Positions 1 to 6,210 are shown, counted from the stretch's first letter. The stretch is DNA of 9,167 bases from Gaiellales bacterium (GCA_030831375.1 JAURLF010000001.1:1-9167); one strand, 5' to 3'. A program made the numbers and translations. Notes: generated from the sequence alone by a model not told the origin.

Positions 1-694
1 ACTGCATGACGGTGGGGGCCGGCAGCTGCGCGCCCGCCGCGCGCTCGACCAGCCGCTCCAGGTAGCCGCGCAGGCGCGGGCGCAGGTAGGCGGTGGCCAC
101 GGTGGCGCTCGTGCGCTCGTACTCGCGCATCTCCGGCAGCACCTCGTGCGAGGCGACGACCTCCACCCCGGGCAGGCCCGTGCGCACGGCGGCGGCGACG
201 GCCTGCTCGTGCGCCGGGTGCAGGTAGCCGAAGAGCAGGCAGACGGCGACGCTCTCGACCTCGAGGCCGCCCAGCTCCCCGATCACCCGCTCGAGGTCTG
301 CTCGGTCGAGCGGCTCGACGACGCCGTCGGGTCCCATCCGCTCGCGCACCGTCACGCGCAGCCCGCGCGGCACGAGCGGCGGCGGGTTGTGCCGGCTGAG
401 GTCGTAGAGGTCGGCGCGGGCCTGGCGGCCGATCTCGATCACGTCGCGGAAGCCCTCGGTGGTGATGAGCGCGGTGCGCGCGCCGCGCCGCTCGAGCAGG
501 GCGTTCGTCGCCACGGTCATGCCGTGGGCGAGCGCCTGCACGGCGGCCGGGTCGATGCCGCTCGCCAGGACGGCGGCGAGGACCGCCTCCGACTGGTCGT
601 GCGGGGTCGTCGGCACCTTGGCGATCACCAGGCCGCCGGGCCCGACCGCGGCCAGGTCCGTGAAGGTCCCACCGACATCGACGCCGACGCGCAT
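1..694 (-). CDS. hyuA: Hydantoinase/oxoprolinase family protein, N-terminal part (cut by left edge)
   Basis: About 231 residues are visible, reading from the ATG at 694 down to the window edge without a stop. The protein opens MRVGVDVGGTFTDL, the phosphate-binding/ATPase-like start of the hydantoinase A/5-oxoprolinase N-terminal domain. It continues with AHGMTVATNALLERRGA, then TTEGFRDVIEIGRQ, ADLYDL and PPPLVPR, and later SHEVLPEMREYERTSATV; these blocks occur in this order in the family. Known members hydrolyse or carboxylate cyclic amides (hydantoins, 5-oxoproline, or acetone in carboxylase relatives) with ATP, usually with a HyuB partner. That partner would lie beyond the left edge. One small oddity is methionine where the family usually has threonine in the HGTTVATN block. 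Substrate cannot be told from this half, so the symbol is a family label only. The start is fixed by the motif and by a TACCCT box 6 bases upstream. Confidence 0.88.
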   Translation of the reverse strand, partial: MRVGVDVGGTFTDLAAVGPGGLVIAKVPTTPHDQSEAVLAAVLASGIDPAAVQALAHGMTVATNALLERRGARTALITTEGFRDVIEIGRQARADLYDLSRHNPPPLVPRGLRVTVRERMGPDGVVEPLDRADLERVIGELGGLEVESVAVCLLFGYLHPAHEQAVAAAVRTGLPGVEVVASHEVLPEMREYERTSATVATAYLRPRLRGYLERLVERAAGAQLPAPTVMQ

Positions 695-700
695 CCGGGA

Positions 701-706
701 AGGGTA
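701..706 (-). promoter_or_regulatory. Candidate -10 box (TACCCT) for the hydantoinase-family gene
   Basis: On the minus strand TACCCT ends 6 bases before the ATG at 694. This places the expected transcription start at or next to the start codon, so the mRNA would be leaderless. No convincing -35 hexamer is visible. The same box and spacing occur on the plus strand for the divergent gene. Confidence 0.5.
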
Positions 707-729
707 CGCGCTGGCCGCGGGCCGACGGG

Positions 730-735
730 TACCCT
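730..735 (+). promoter_or_regulatory. Candidate -10 box (TACCCT) for the first ATP-grasp gene
   Basis: TACCCT is followed by 6 bases and then the ATG at 742. This is the geometry expected of a TAnnnT -10 element driving a leaderless transcript. It mirrors the minus-strand box at 701-706; the seven bases AGGGTAC (701-707) and GTACCCT (729-735) form an inverted repeat. Confidence 0.5.
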
Positions 736-741
736 ACGCGC

Positions 742-1968
742 ATGCTCGACGCGGCCACCAGCAAGCGCCTGCGCGCGGTCCTCGCCGAGCGCCCCGACCG
801 CCCGCTCGGCGTCGTCCTCGACGTCGGCTTCACGAACGGCCTCGCCTCGGCGCGCTCGCTGCGCGACGCAGGCGCCCCCGTCGTCGTCGTCGACCACCGC
901 AAGGGCGCCCTCGGCTTCCGGTCGCGCGGCGTGGCGCCCGTGCTCGCGCCCGACCCGGCCGTCGACGAGGAGGGCTTCATCGGCGTGCTCGCCGAGCTCG
1001 CCGCCGTCACGGGCCGGCCGGGCTACCTGTTCCCGACGCACGACGCCCACCTGGTCGCCGTCTCGAAGCACGCCGACCGCATCGCGCCGCTCGTCCTGCC
1101 CGGCTCGGACTGGGACGTGATCGGCCCCCTGATGGCGAAGATCCCGCAGCTCGAGCTGGCCGAGCGCGCCGGCGTGCCGATCCCCCGCTCCTTCATGCCG
1201 ACGACGCGCGCCGAGGCCGAGGCCGCCGCCGCGCAGATCCCCTACCCGGCGATCGCGAAGCCCTCGATCGGGATCGCCTTCAAGCACGCCGAGAAGGTGC
1301 AGGTGCTGCAGGCCGATCGACCCGAGCAGCTGGTGGACGCCTTCGAGCGGATCGACGCCACCGGCGATCGCGCGATCTTCCAGGAGGTGATCCCGGGCGG
1401 CGACGACGCGCTCTGGACCGTCGGCTCCTTCTCGACGGACGGCGGCCGCGCCGTCGGCACCTTCTGCGGGCGCAAGCTCGTGCAGCGTCCGCCGATCTTC
1501 GGCACCTGCCGCGTCGGCGAGGCGCGCTGGGCCGACGAGCCCGTCGCCTACGCCGACCAGCTGCTGCGCGCCAGCGGGTTCGACGGCATCACGCAGATCG
1601 AGTTCAAGCGCGACCCCCGCGACGGCTCGTACCGGCTGATCGAGATCAACCTGCGCACCTGGCAGTGGCACAGCCTGGCGCGCCGCTGCGGCGTCGACCT
1701 CGTCGGCCTGTGCTACCGCTCGGCCTGCGGCGAGGACGTCGGCCGCGCGACCTCCGGCCCGCGCCACGACGGGCGCCGATGGGTCGCCGCCGTCCCGCAC
1801 CTGAAGGCCGGCTTCGCGGGCCGCGAGGGCCTGCGCGAGATCGCGGCGCCGCTGGTCGGCCTGATCGAGGAGCCCGTCTTCAGCCTGCGCGACCCCAAGC
1901 CCGGCGCCGTGCAGGCCGCCGGGCTCGTGGTCGGGCCGGTCAAGCGGCGCCTGCGCCGGCGCGGCTGA
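742..1968 (+). CDS. ATP-grasp domain ligase (carboxylate-amine ligase type)
   Basis: This 408-residue protein has the three-part ATP-grasp layout. An N-terminal Rossmann-like region (about 20-105) contains LGVVLDVGFTNGLASARSL. The nucleotide-binding part has IAKPSIG with Lys173, then FQEVIPGGDDALWTVG with Glu215. The metal-binding part has ITQIEFKRD (Glu287) and LIEINLRTWQWHSLA (Glu301, Asn303). Such enzymes use ATP to activate a carboxylate as acyl phosphate and join it to an amine; family members near glycan genes are thought to add amino acids or similar groups to sugars or lipids. The substrate is not readable here. The basic tail (VKRRLRRRG) could contact a membrane or acidic partner, which is speculation. 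The ATG is 6 bases after a TACCCT box with no Shine-Dalgarno sequence. The gene converges with a glycosyltransferase and overlaps it by 29 bases. Confidence 0.87.
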   Translation: MLDAATSKRLRAVLAERPDRPLGVVLDVGFTNGLASARSLRDAGAPVVVVDHRKGALGFRSRGVAPVLAPDPAVDEEGFIGVLAELAAVTGRPGYLFPTHDAHLVAVSKHADRIAPLVLPGSDWDVIGPLMAKIPQLELAERAGVPIPRSFMPTTRAEAEAAAAQIPYPAIAKPSIGIAFKHAEKVQVLQADRPEQLVDAFERIDATGDRAIFQEVIPGGDDALWTVGSFSTDGGRAVGTFCGRKLVQRPPIFGTCRVGEARWADEPVAYADQLLRASGFDGITQIEFKRDPRDGSYRLIEINLRTWQWHSLARRCGVDLVGLCYRSACGEDVGRATSGPRHDGRRWVAAVPHLKAGFAGREGLREIAAPLVGLIEEPVFSLRDPKPGAVQAAGLVVGPVKRRLRRRG

Positions 1969-3253
1969 CGGCCGCTCGCACGAGGCCCGCGAGGGCCTCG
2001 GCCTGGCCCTGGCGCGAGATGCGCTCGCGCACGTCCGCGGGCAGCGGCGTCGCCGTCAGCGTCCCCGCACGCCAGGCGTCGACGAGCCGCTCGACCGCGG
2101 CCCGTGCGCCGGCCACGTCGTGGGGCGCGACGACCTCGGCGCCCACGTGGGCGAGCTCACGGGCGGCCGCACCGCCGGGCGGCACGAGCGCCAGCACCGG
2201 CCGGCCGGAGGCCAGCAGCTCCCAGACCTTGCCGGGCAGGAACTTGGCCCCATGGCCCCCGCCCTCCTGCATGAAGATCAGCGCCACGTCCGCGTCGGCC
2301 TGGGCCTGCAGCGCCGCGGCGTGCGGCACGGGCGGCTCCACCGCGACGACGTCGTCGAGCCCGAGCGCGGCGAGGCGGGCCCGGTCGCGGTCGGGGAAGC
2401 CGCCGACGAAGCGCAGGCGGATGACGTCGGCGAGCTCGGGGCGGTCGCCCAGGAGCGCGGCCACCGCCTCGAGCAGGACGGCGGGCGAGCGGTCGCCGAA
2501 GAACCAGCCCGTGAAGGCGAAGGTGCAGCGGCCCGGGTCGGGACGGCGCTCGACCGCGGCGAGCTCCTCGAGGTCGACGCCGTTGGGGATCACCGCCAAC
2601 GGCAGGTCGGGGCGCAGGTCGCGCACCTCGTCCTCGGCGTGGTCGACGACGGCCGCCGCGTCCATGCCGGCGGCGCACCAGCGCGCGAGCCGCGCGATCG
2701 CGGCCTGCTTCGCGCGCACGTCGGGGCGCGACAGGTCGAGGTCGGCGTGCGTCAGCCACGGGTCGCGCCAGTCGGCGACCCAGGGCACGTCGCTGCGGGC
2801 CCGGATCAGCCGGCCCGCCACCGCCACGGTGTGCGGCGGCGTGGTCGTCACGAAGGCGTCGAAGCGACCCGTGCCGAGCAGCTTGAGCGCGGCGGGCACG
2901 ACGCTCGCGAGCCACGGGGCGTTCGCGTCGGGGAGGAAGATCCGCTGCGGGGCGAGCCGCGCCCGCATCAGGACCCGTCGCCCGAGCGTCGGCTGGGCCC
3001 GGATCCGCTCGCCGGGCAGCTGGCGCAGCGACGGCCCGCGGTACGGCACGCGATGCACGGGCACGTCGGCGGGGATGCGCGCCACGGACGCCGGGTCCTC
3101 GGCCAGCCACTTGGCGTCCGTCGGCACCAGCATCTCGACGTCGATGCCGAGGGCGGGCAGCCGACGCGAGAACTGCAGCGTCCGCTCCACGCCCCCGCCG
3201 GCGGTCGGCGGGTAGTAGAAGGCGACGAACAGGACGCGCAGGCGCTCCTCCAT
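1940..3253 (-). CDS. Glycosyltransferase, GT-B fold, GT4-like
   Basis: The 437-residue protein starts MEERLRVLFVAFYYPPTAGGGVERTL, the donor-independent N-terminal Rossmann start with the glycine-rich loop found in GT4-type enzymes. Further family blocks are VADWRDPW (about 160-166), VIPNGVDLEEL (about 221-231) linking the two domains, FTGWFFGDRSP, and near the C-terminus KFLPGKVWELLASGRPVLAL, where the Lys/Glu region binds the nucleotide-sugar donor in relatives. No signal peptide or membrane span is visible, so it probably acts in the cytoplasm or at the inner membrane face. In-frame ATGs also exist at 3265 and 3262. I prefer 3253 because it sits next to the conserved RVLFVAF strand and a GATGAT sequence lies 7 bases upstream, but 3265 remains possible. 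It is divergent from the next glycosyltransferase and convergent with the ATP-grasp gene. Sugar and acceptor are unknown. Confidence 0.87.
   Translation of the reverse strand: MEERLRVLFVAFYYPPTAGGGVERTLQFSRRLPALGIDVEMLVPTDAKWLAEDPASVARIPADVPVHRVPYRGPSLRQLPGERIRAQPTLGRRVLMRARLAPQRIFLPDANAPWLASVVPAALKLLGTGRFDAFVTTTPPHTVAVAGRLIRARSDVPWVADWRDPWLTHADLDLSRPDVRAKQAAIARLARWCAAGMDAAAVVDHAEDEVRDLRPDLPLAVIPNGVDLEELAAVERRPDPGRCTFAFTGWFFGDRSPAVLLEAVAALLGDRPELADVIRLRFVGGFPDRDRARLAALGLDDVVAVEPPVPHAAALQAQADADVALIFMQEGGGHGAKFLPGKVWELLASGRPVLALVPPGGAAARELAHVGAEVVAPHDVAGARAAVERLVDAWRAGTLTATPLPADVRERISRQGQAEALAGLVRAAVSRAGAGAA
1981..2000 (+). terminator. Perfect 8-bp GC hairpin just past the ATP-grasp stop, terminator candidate
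   Basis: CGAGGCCC (1981-1988), loop GCGA (1989-1992), then GGGCCTCG (1993-2000) make an uninterrupted 8-bp stem closed by a GNRA-type tetraloop on the plus strand. It begins 13 bases after the TGA of the ATP-grasp gene. There is no T-tract after it, so classical intrinsic termination is unproven, although U-poor hairpins are commonly proposed in actinobacteria. The hairpin lies within the last codons of the opposing glycosyltransferase gene, so it is also coding sequence. Confidence 0.4.
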
Positions 3254-3291
3254 CCGGCCCATCATCGCACGGGCGTCGATGCGGTCGGCGG

Positions 3292-3297
3292 TATGCT
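3292..3297 (+). promoter_or_regulatory. Candidate -10 box (TATGCT) for the second glycosyltransferase
   Basis: TATGCT is followed by six bases (CGGCCG) and then the GTG at 3304. This again fits a leaderless transcript starting at the initiation codon and supports GTG as the true start. No clear -35 element is seen. Confidence 0.5.
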
Positions 3298-3303
3298 CGG
3301 CCG

Positions 3304-4311
3304 GTGGCCGACCGCCTGCGCATCCTGCACGCGCCGCTGAACATCGCGGGCGGCCCCGAGGCCCTCAGCGCGGGCCTCAACGCGATCGGCTGCGAGAGCC
3401 GCCTGCTGGTCTTCACGAAGCAGCCGTTCCGGGACGGCTCGGACGTCAATCTCGGCCTGCGTCAGGGCGGCGGCCCCGTCAACCTGGCGCTCAACCTGCC
3501 CAAGCAGGCCCTCGCCTTCGGGCGCACGCTGCCCGCCTACGACGTCTTCCAGTTCCACTTCGGCGTCACGCTGATGCCGAAGCGCGTCAACCTGCCGCTG
3601 CTCGGTCGGCTCGACAAGGGCCGCGTCTTCCACTTCTGGGGGTCCGACATCCGCGACGCCCCCGTCGCCAAGTGGGACTACGCGCTGCGCCACGCCGACG
3701 CCGCGATCATCGGCTCGTACGCGACCGTGCACCGCGCGCCGCGCGGCGACTGGTGGCCGCCCTACGACGTCGTGCCGCCCGGCATCGACCTCGGCCTGTG
3801 GCGGCCCGCCTACCCCGAGCCGCAGCGCACGATCCGGATCGTGCACGCCCCCTCGCGGCGCCGCTCGAAGGGCACCGAGGCGGTGCTCGAGGCCGTGCGG
3901 GCCCTCAAGGCGGAGGGCGCGCCGATCGAGCTCGACCTCGTCGAGAACACCCCGAACGACGAGGCGCGGCTGCGCTACGCCGCCGCCGACCTTGTCGTCG
4001 ACCAGCTCAACGTCGGCTGGTACGGGCTCTTCTCGATCGAGGCGATGGCGCTCGGCAAGCCCTGCATCGTGCGCCTCGACACGGCGGCCGCGGCCGAGAC
4101 CGAGGACGCCTTTGGCCACCGCATCCCGCTGATCAGCGCCGACGCGGACTCGCTCGCCGCCACGATCCGCGGGCTCGTCGCCGAGCCCGCGCGGCTGACC
4201 GAGATCGGGCGCGCCTCGCGCGCCTACGTCGAGGCCGTCCACTCGCACACCGCCGTCGCCGAGCGCATGCTCGACGTCTACCGGCGGCGCGGCATCGCGC
4301 ACGGGTTCTGA
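3304..4311 (+). CDS. Glycosyltransferase, short GT4-like
   Basis: This 335-residue protein is shorter than most GT4 enzymes. The N-terminal domain begins RLRILHAPLNIAGGPEALSAGL, a variant of the GT4 opening loop. It has FHFWGSDIRDA (about 113-123), which is common in GT4 relatives of surface glycan loci. After a linker with VVPPGIDLGLW, the donor-binding domain starts with IRIVHAPSRRRSKGTEAVLEA. The signature near the C-terminus is DQLNVGWYGLFSIEAMALGKPCIVRL, with the Glu-rich stretch that contacts the nucleotide sugar. No membrane span is visible. GTG 3304 is chosen because it directly precedes the first beta strand and is 6 bases after a TATGCT box. The stop overlaps the ATG of the following small membrane protein by one base (TGATG), so the two are probably translated together. 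Donor sugar is unknown. Confidence 0.86.
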   Translation: MADRLRILHAPLNIAGGPEALSAGLNAIGCESRLLVFTKQPFRDGSDVNLGLRQGGGPVNLALNLPKQALAFGRTLPAYDVFQFHFGVTLMPKRVNLPLLGRLDKGRVFHFWGSDIRDAPVAKWDYALRHADAAIIGSYATVHRAPRGDWWPPYDVVPPGIDLGLWRPAYPEPQRTIRIVHAPSRRRSKGTEAVLEAVRALKAEGAPIELDLVENTPNDEARLRYAAADLVVDQLNVGWYGLFSIEAMALGKPCIVRLDTAAAAETEDAFGHRIPLISADADSLAATIRGLVAEPARLTEIGRASRAYVEAVHSHTAVAERMLDVYRRRGIAHGF

Positions 4312-4523
4312 TGCCGCGGCGGCTCGACCGCGAGACGCGCCGGCCCGGCCCGGGCGCCGCCGCCGCCGTCCTCCTCGTGATCGCCCTCCTCATCGGCTAC
4401 GTCGGCGTGGCCGCGGTCCGCGACGGGTCGGCGATCGTCGGCGCCGGTGCGATCGCGGTCGCCGTCGGGCTCGGGGTGGCGGCGGTGGCGCTCGGGTTGC
4501 GGCGTGCCGGCGCGCGCCGCTGA
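4311..4523 (+). CDS. Small two-helix membrane protein, unknown function
   Basis: The 70-residue product begins with a basic, Arg-rich stretch (MPRRLDRETRRPGPG). A first hydrophobic helix follows at about residues 15-36 (AAAAVLLVIALLIGYVGVAA), then a short polar turn (VRDGSA), a second hydrophobic helix at about 41-62, and a basic tail (LRRAGARR). Basic residues at both ends suggest both termini face the cytoplasm. The ATG overlaps the upstream glycosyltransferase stop by one base, indicating translational coupling. I do not recognise a family. It may anchor or assist the glycosyltransferase at the membrane, but that rests on position alone. Reading an open frame of this length is easy in GC-rich DNA; the hydrophobic pattern and tight junction are what support it. 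Confidence 0.6.
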   Translation: MPRRLDRETRRPGPGAAAAVLLVIALLIGYVGVAAVRDGSAIVGAGAIAVAVGLGVAAVALGLRRAGARR

Positions 4524-4550
4524 CTGGGTATGTGGACTATGTGCTATCGT
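4520..4550 (+). promoter_or_regulatory. Promoter and possible operator of the toxin-antitoxin pair
   Basis: CTGACT (4520-4525) resembles a -35 box. TATCGT (4545-4550) is a -10 box preceded by TGC, so it is of extended -10 form. The ATG of the antitoxin follows 7 bases later, fitting a leaderless mRNA. Between the boxes TATGTG is directly repeated (4529-4534 and 4538-4543, 9-base period) in an AT-rich patch unlike its surroundings. The repeat is a plausible binding site for the antitoxin, which in this family normally represses its own operon. Binding is inferred. Confidence 0.5.
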
Positions 4551-4557
4551 CGGCGCC

Positions 4558-4779
4558 ATGCCGCAGCTGCACCTCTACGTCTCCGACGACGCCGCGGCCG
4601 CGCTGCGGGCCCGCGCTGACGAGGCAGGCCTCTCCCTGAGCCGCTATCTGGCGCGCCTCGTCGGCGCGCACGTCCATGCGGGCTGGCCGCCGGGGTACTT
4701 CGACGCCGTCGCCGGCAGCTGCCCGGACTTCGCCGTCCCCCCGGACCCGCCTGATGCCCCCACCCGATCCTGGGCATGA
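4558..4779 (+). CDS. vapB: Antitoxin of VapBC-type module (ribbon-helix-helix-like)
   Basis: This 73-residue protein has an N-terminal beta strand (QLHLYVS) followed by two predicted helices (DDAAAALRARADEAGLSL, SRYLARLVGAHV). That is the strand-helix-helix pattern of dimeric ribbon-helix-helix DNA-binding proteins. The C-terminal half (GWPPGYFDAVAGSCPDF, then a Pro-rich tail) is the kind of extended segment that wraps the toxin. It should neutralise the PIN toxin encoded downstream and repress the operon. The ATG is 7 bases after the TATCGT box. The stop overlaps the toxin start by four bases (ATGA), the usual coupling in these modules. Assignment to VapB relies partly on that neighbour; the exact antitoxin subfamily is uncertain. 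Confidence 0.75.
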   Translation: MPQLHLYVSDDAAAALRARADEAGLSLSRYLARLVGAHVHAGWPPGYFDAVAGSCPDFAVPPDPPDAPTRSWA

Positions 4780-5180
4780 AGCGGCTGCTCGACACCACCG
4801 TCCTCGTCGACCTCCTGCGCGGGGACGAGGACGTCCGCCGGCGCCTCGAGGCCGAGGACCCGGCGGACCTCGCGATCAGCACCGTCACCGTCTCCGAGCT
4901 GTTGACCGGGGCGACGCTCGCCGCGGACACCCACCGGGAGCTCTTCGCCGTCGAGCTCGCCATCCGCCCGCTCCGACAGCTCCCGCTGGACGGGCCGTCA
5001 GCTCGCAGGGCCGGCCTGATCAAGGCGCTGCTCGACCGCCAGGGCACGCCGATCGGCGTCGCCGACCGCCTGATCGCGGCGACCGCGCTCGAGCACGACG
5101 CGGTGGTGGTCACGTCGAACGCTCGTGAATTCGCCCGCGTCCCGTCCCTGATCACCGAGGACTGGCGGGCACCCGTCTAG
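4776..5180 (+). CDS. vapC: PIN-domain ribonuclease toxin, VapC type
   Basis: The 134-residue length is normal for VapC. The protein starts MKRLLDTTVLVDLLRG with the first catalytic acid, Asp6. It continues with VSELLTGA (Glu41), IGVADRLIAATAL (Asp97) and VVTSNAREFARVPSL, where Asn115 and Glu118 stand near the fourth metal-site position. These acids hold Mg2+ or Mn2+ for RNA cleavage; characterised VapC toxins cut tRNA or rRNA and stop growth when the antitoxin is lost. All key acids are present, so the enzyme looks intact. ATG overlaps the antitoxin stop by four bases. Its TAG stop overlaps the stop of the convergent CorA-type gene through a CTAG palindrome. The RNA target cannot be predicted. 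Confidence 0.9.
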   Translation: MKRLLDTTVLVDLLRGDEDVRRRLEAEDPADLAISTVTVSELLTGATLAADTHRELFAVELAIRPLRQLPLDGPSARRAGLIKALLDRQGTPIGVADRLIAATALEHDAVVVTSNAREFARVPSLITEDWRAPV

Positions 5181-6148
5181 AGCCAGTCCGCCTTGCGCAG
5201 CACGAGCGCGAGGGTGACCATCCCGACGAGGGCGACGCCGGCGCTGAAGAGGCCGCCCCACGGGCTGTCGAGCAGCCACAGGTGCCGGAAGTTCTGGCCG
5301 TACCAGCCCGTCGTGATGGTGGGCACGAGCAGGACGGCGCCCCAGCCGGAGATCTTCTTCGTGATGTCGTTCTGCCGGTAGGCGACGAGCGACAGGCGCG
5401 AGTCCTGCAGCGCGATCAGCCGCTCCCCGTACGCGTCGAGGTCGTCGTGGACGCGCAGCAGGTGGTCGTAGACGTCGCGCAGCTCGAGGTCGACCGCCTC
5501 CCCGTGGCGGCGGTCGACGAGCTCCTGGCGGATCACCATCCCGATCACCTCGCGCAGGCGGTTGGCACGGCGACGCAGGTCGCCGACCTGGCCGCGCAGC
5601 TCCGCCGTCGCGCGCAGCGCGGGCAGGGGGTCGCGTCCGCGCGAGTCCTCGAGCGCCATCGCCTCCTGCTCGACGAGGCGGTCCTCGAGCTCGCCGGCCC
5701 GGTCCTCGTACACCTCGACGAGGCGGCTGAGGAGGATGCAGGCGATCGCCATCGCGCCTGCGTCCTTCAGCCCCGTCCAGCCCTTGACCTCGGCCGTCGC
5801 CTCCGAGAACTCGACGTCCCAGTCGTAGCGCACCGTCACGGCCGTCGACCCTGACAGCACCATGCAGCCCGTGCCGTCGCCGCGCGGCGCCCCGACCTGC
5901 ACGATGGCCCAATCGCCGAGCCGGAGGAAGCGCTGGCGCCCCTCGGGCCGGTGCACCGCGTCGACGAGGGTCTCCGGCCACGCGCAGGCGGCCGCGACGG
6001 CGGCGAGCTGAGCGTCGGTCGGGTCGCCGCAGTCGATCCAGGTCAGGGCGCCGTCGGCGCCGAGCGCGGCGGCCACGTCGGCCTCGGCCAGCGGCGCCAT
6101 CACCGCCGGCGAGGCGGTCAGGTCGAGTCGCTGCAGCACGCCCCCCAT
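5177..6148 (-). CDS. corA: CorA-family divalent cation transporter with GQN signature
   Basis: The 323-residue protein has the CorA layout. An N-terminal alpha/beta cytoplasmic domain includes WIDCGDPTDAQLAAVA and the RQRFLRLGDWAIVQVGA strand pair. A long charged helical region (about 140-260) follows, then ITKKISGWGAVLLVPTITTGWYGQNF as first membrane helix and a second helix near the end (GGLFSAGVALVGMVTLALVL) with the basic tail RKADWL. CorA channels are pentamers that pass Mg2+, Co2+ or other divalent ions. The defining GMN is GQN here (residues about 284-286), and the acidic MPE-like loop that normally follows is replaced by RHLWLLDSPWG, so selectivity may differ from Mg2+. A GTG at 6187 would add 13 residues; I prefer ATG 6148 because the extension would run across an inverted repeat and into the neighbour's promoter. 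Confidence 0.87.
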   Translation of the reverse strand: MGGVLQRLDLTASPAVMAPLAEADVAAALGADGALTWIDCGDPTDAQLAAVAAACAWPETLVDAVHRPEGRQRFLRLGDWAIVQVGAPRGDGTGCMVLSGSTAVTVRYDWDVEFSEATAEVKGWTGLKDAGAMAIACILLSRLVEVYEDRAGELEDRLVEQEAMALEDSRGRDPLPALRATAELRGQVGDLRRRANRLREVIGMVIRQELVDRRHGEAVDLELRDVYDHLLRVHDDLDAYGERLIALQDSRLSLVAYRQNDITKKISGWGAVLLVPTITTGWYGQNFRHLWLLDSPWGGLFSAGVALVGMVTLALVLRKADWL

Positions 6149-6161
6149 GGTGGCACGCGAC

Positions 6162-6180
6162 CCCGCCGGCCAACGGCGGG
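6162..6180. repeat. Inverted repeat between divergent corA-like and SDR genes
   Basis: CCCGCCG (6162-6168) and CGGCGGG (6174-6180) are perfect 7-base arms separated by GCCAA. The repeat lies in the 62-base gap between the CorA-type ATG and the SDR GTG. It could be an operator or a leader hairpin on the CorA transcript. GC-only arms arise easily in DNA of this composition, so support is modest. Confidence 0.35.
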
Positions 6181-6198
6181 GGACCACGACCGACCCGG

Positions 6199-6204
6199 TA
6201 GACT
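6199..6204 (+). promoter_or_regulatory. Candidate -10 box (TAGACT) for the SDR-led operon
   Basis: TAGACT is followed by six bases (CAGCGG) and the GTG at 6211. Spacing is identical to the other leaderless candidates in the window. The box would drive the whole 6211-8864 operon. No clear -35 is visible at the normal distance. Confidence 0.5.
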
Positions 6205-6210
6205 CAGCGG

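Noticed and set aside
727..734. GGGTACCC palindrome as an independent operator
   Set aside because: It mostly overlaps the -10 candidate, and eight bases are too few to argue for a separate protein site.
625..1800. A 391-codon minus-strand frame opposite the first ATP-grasp gene
   Set aside because: No recognisable motif, and it would run through the divergent promoter region into the hydantoinase-type gene.
459..3215. A 918-codon open frame on the plus strand
   Set aside because: It crosses several well-supported genes, and its product is a low-complexity Arg/Ala/Ser/Pro string with no domain. This is a usual by-product of third-position GC bias on the other frames.
2157..3449. A 430-codon minus-strand open frame spanning the glycosyltransferase gene
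   Set aside because: Arg/Ala/Pro-rich shadow in another frame of the real glycosyltransferase; it also runs across the next gene's start.
4998..6173. A 391-codon minus-strand frame over the corA-like gene
   Set aside because: The product is Arg/Gly-rich without motifs, whereas the overlapping frame has full CorA features.
6185..6187. GTG at 6187 as the start of the corA-like gene
   Set aside because: The extra 13 residues are Arg/Pro-rich, unlike CorA N-termini, and the start would leave only 23 bases to the SDR start, covering the inverted repeat. Not fully excluded.
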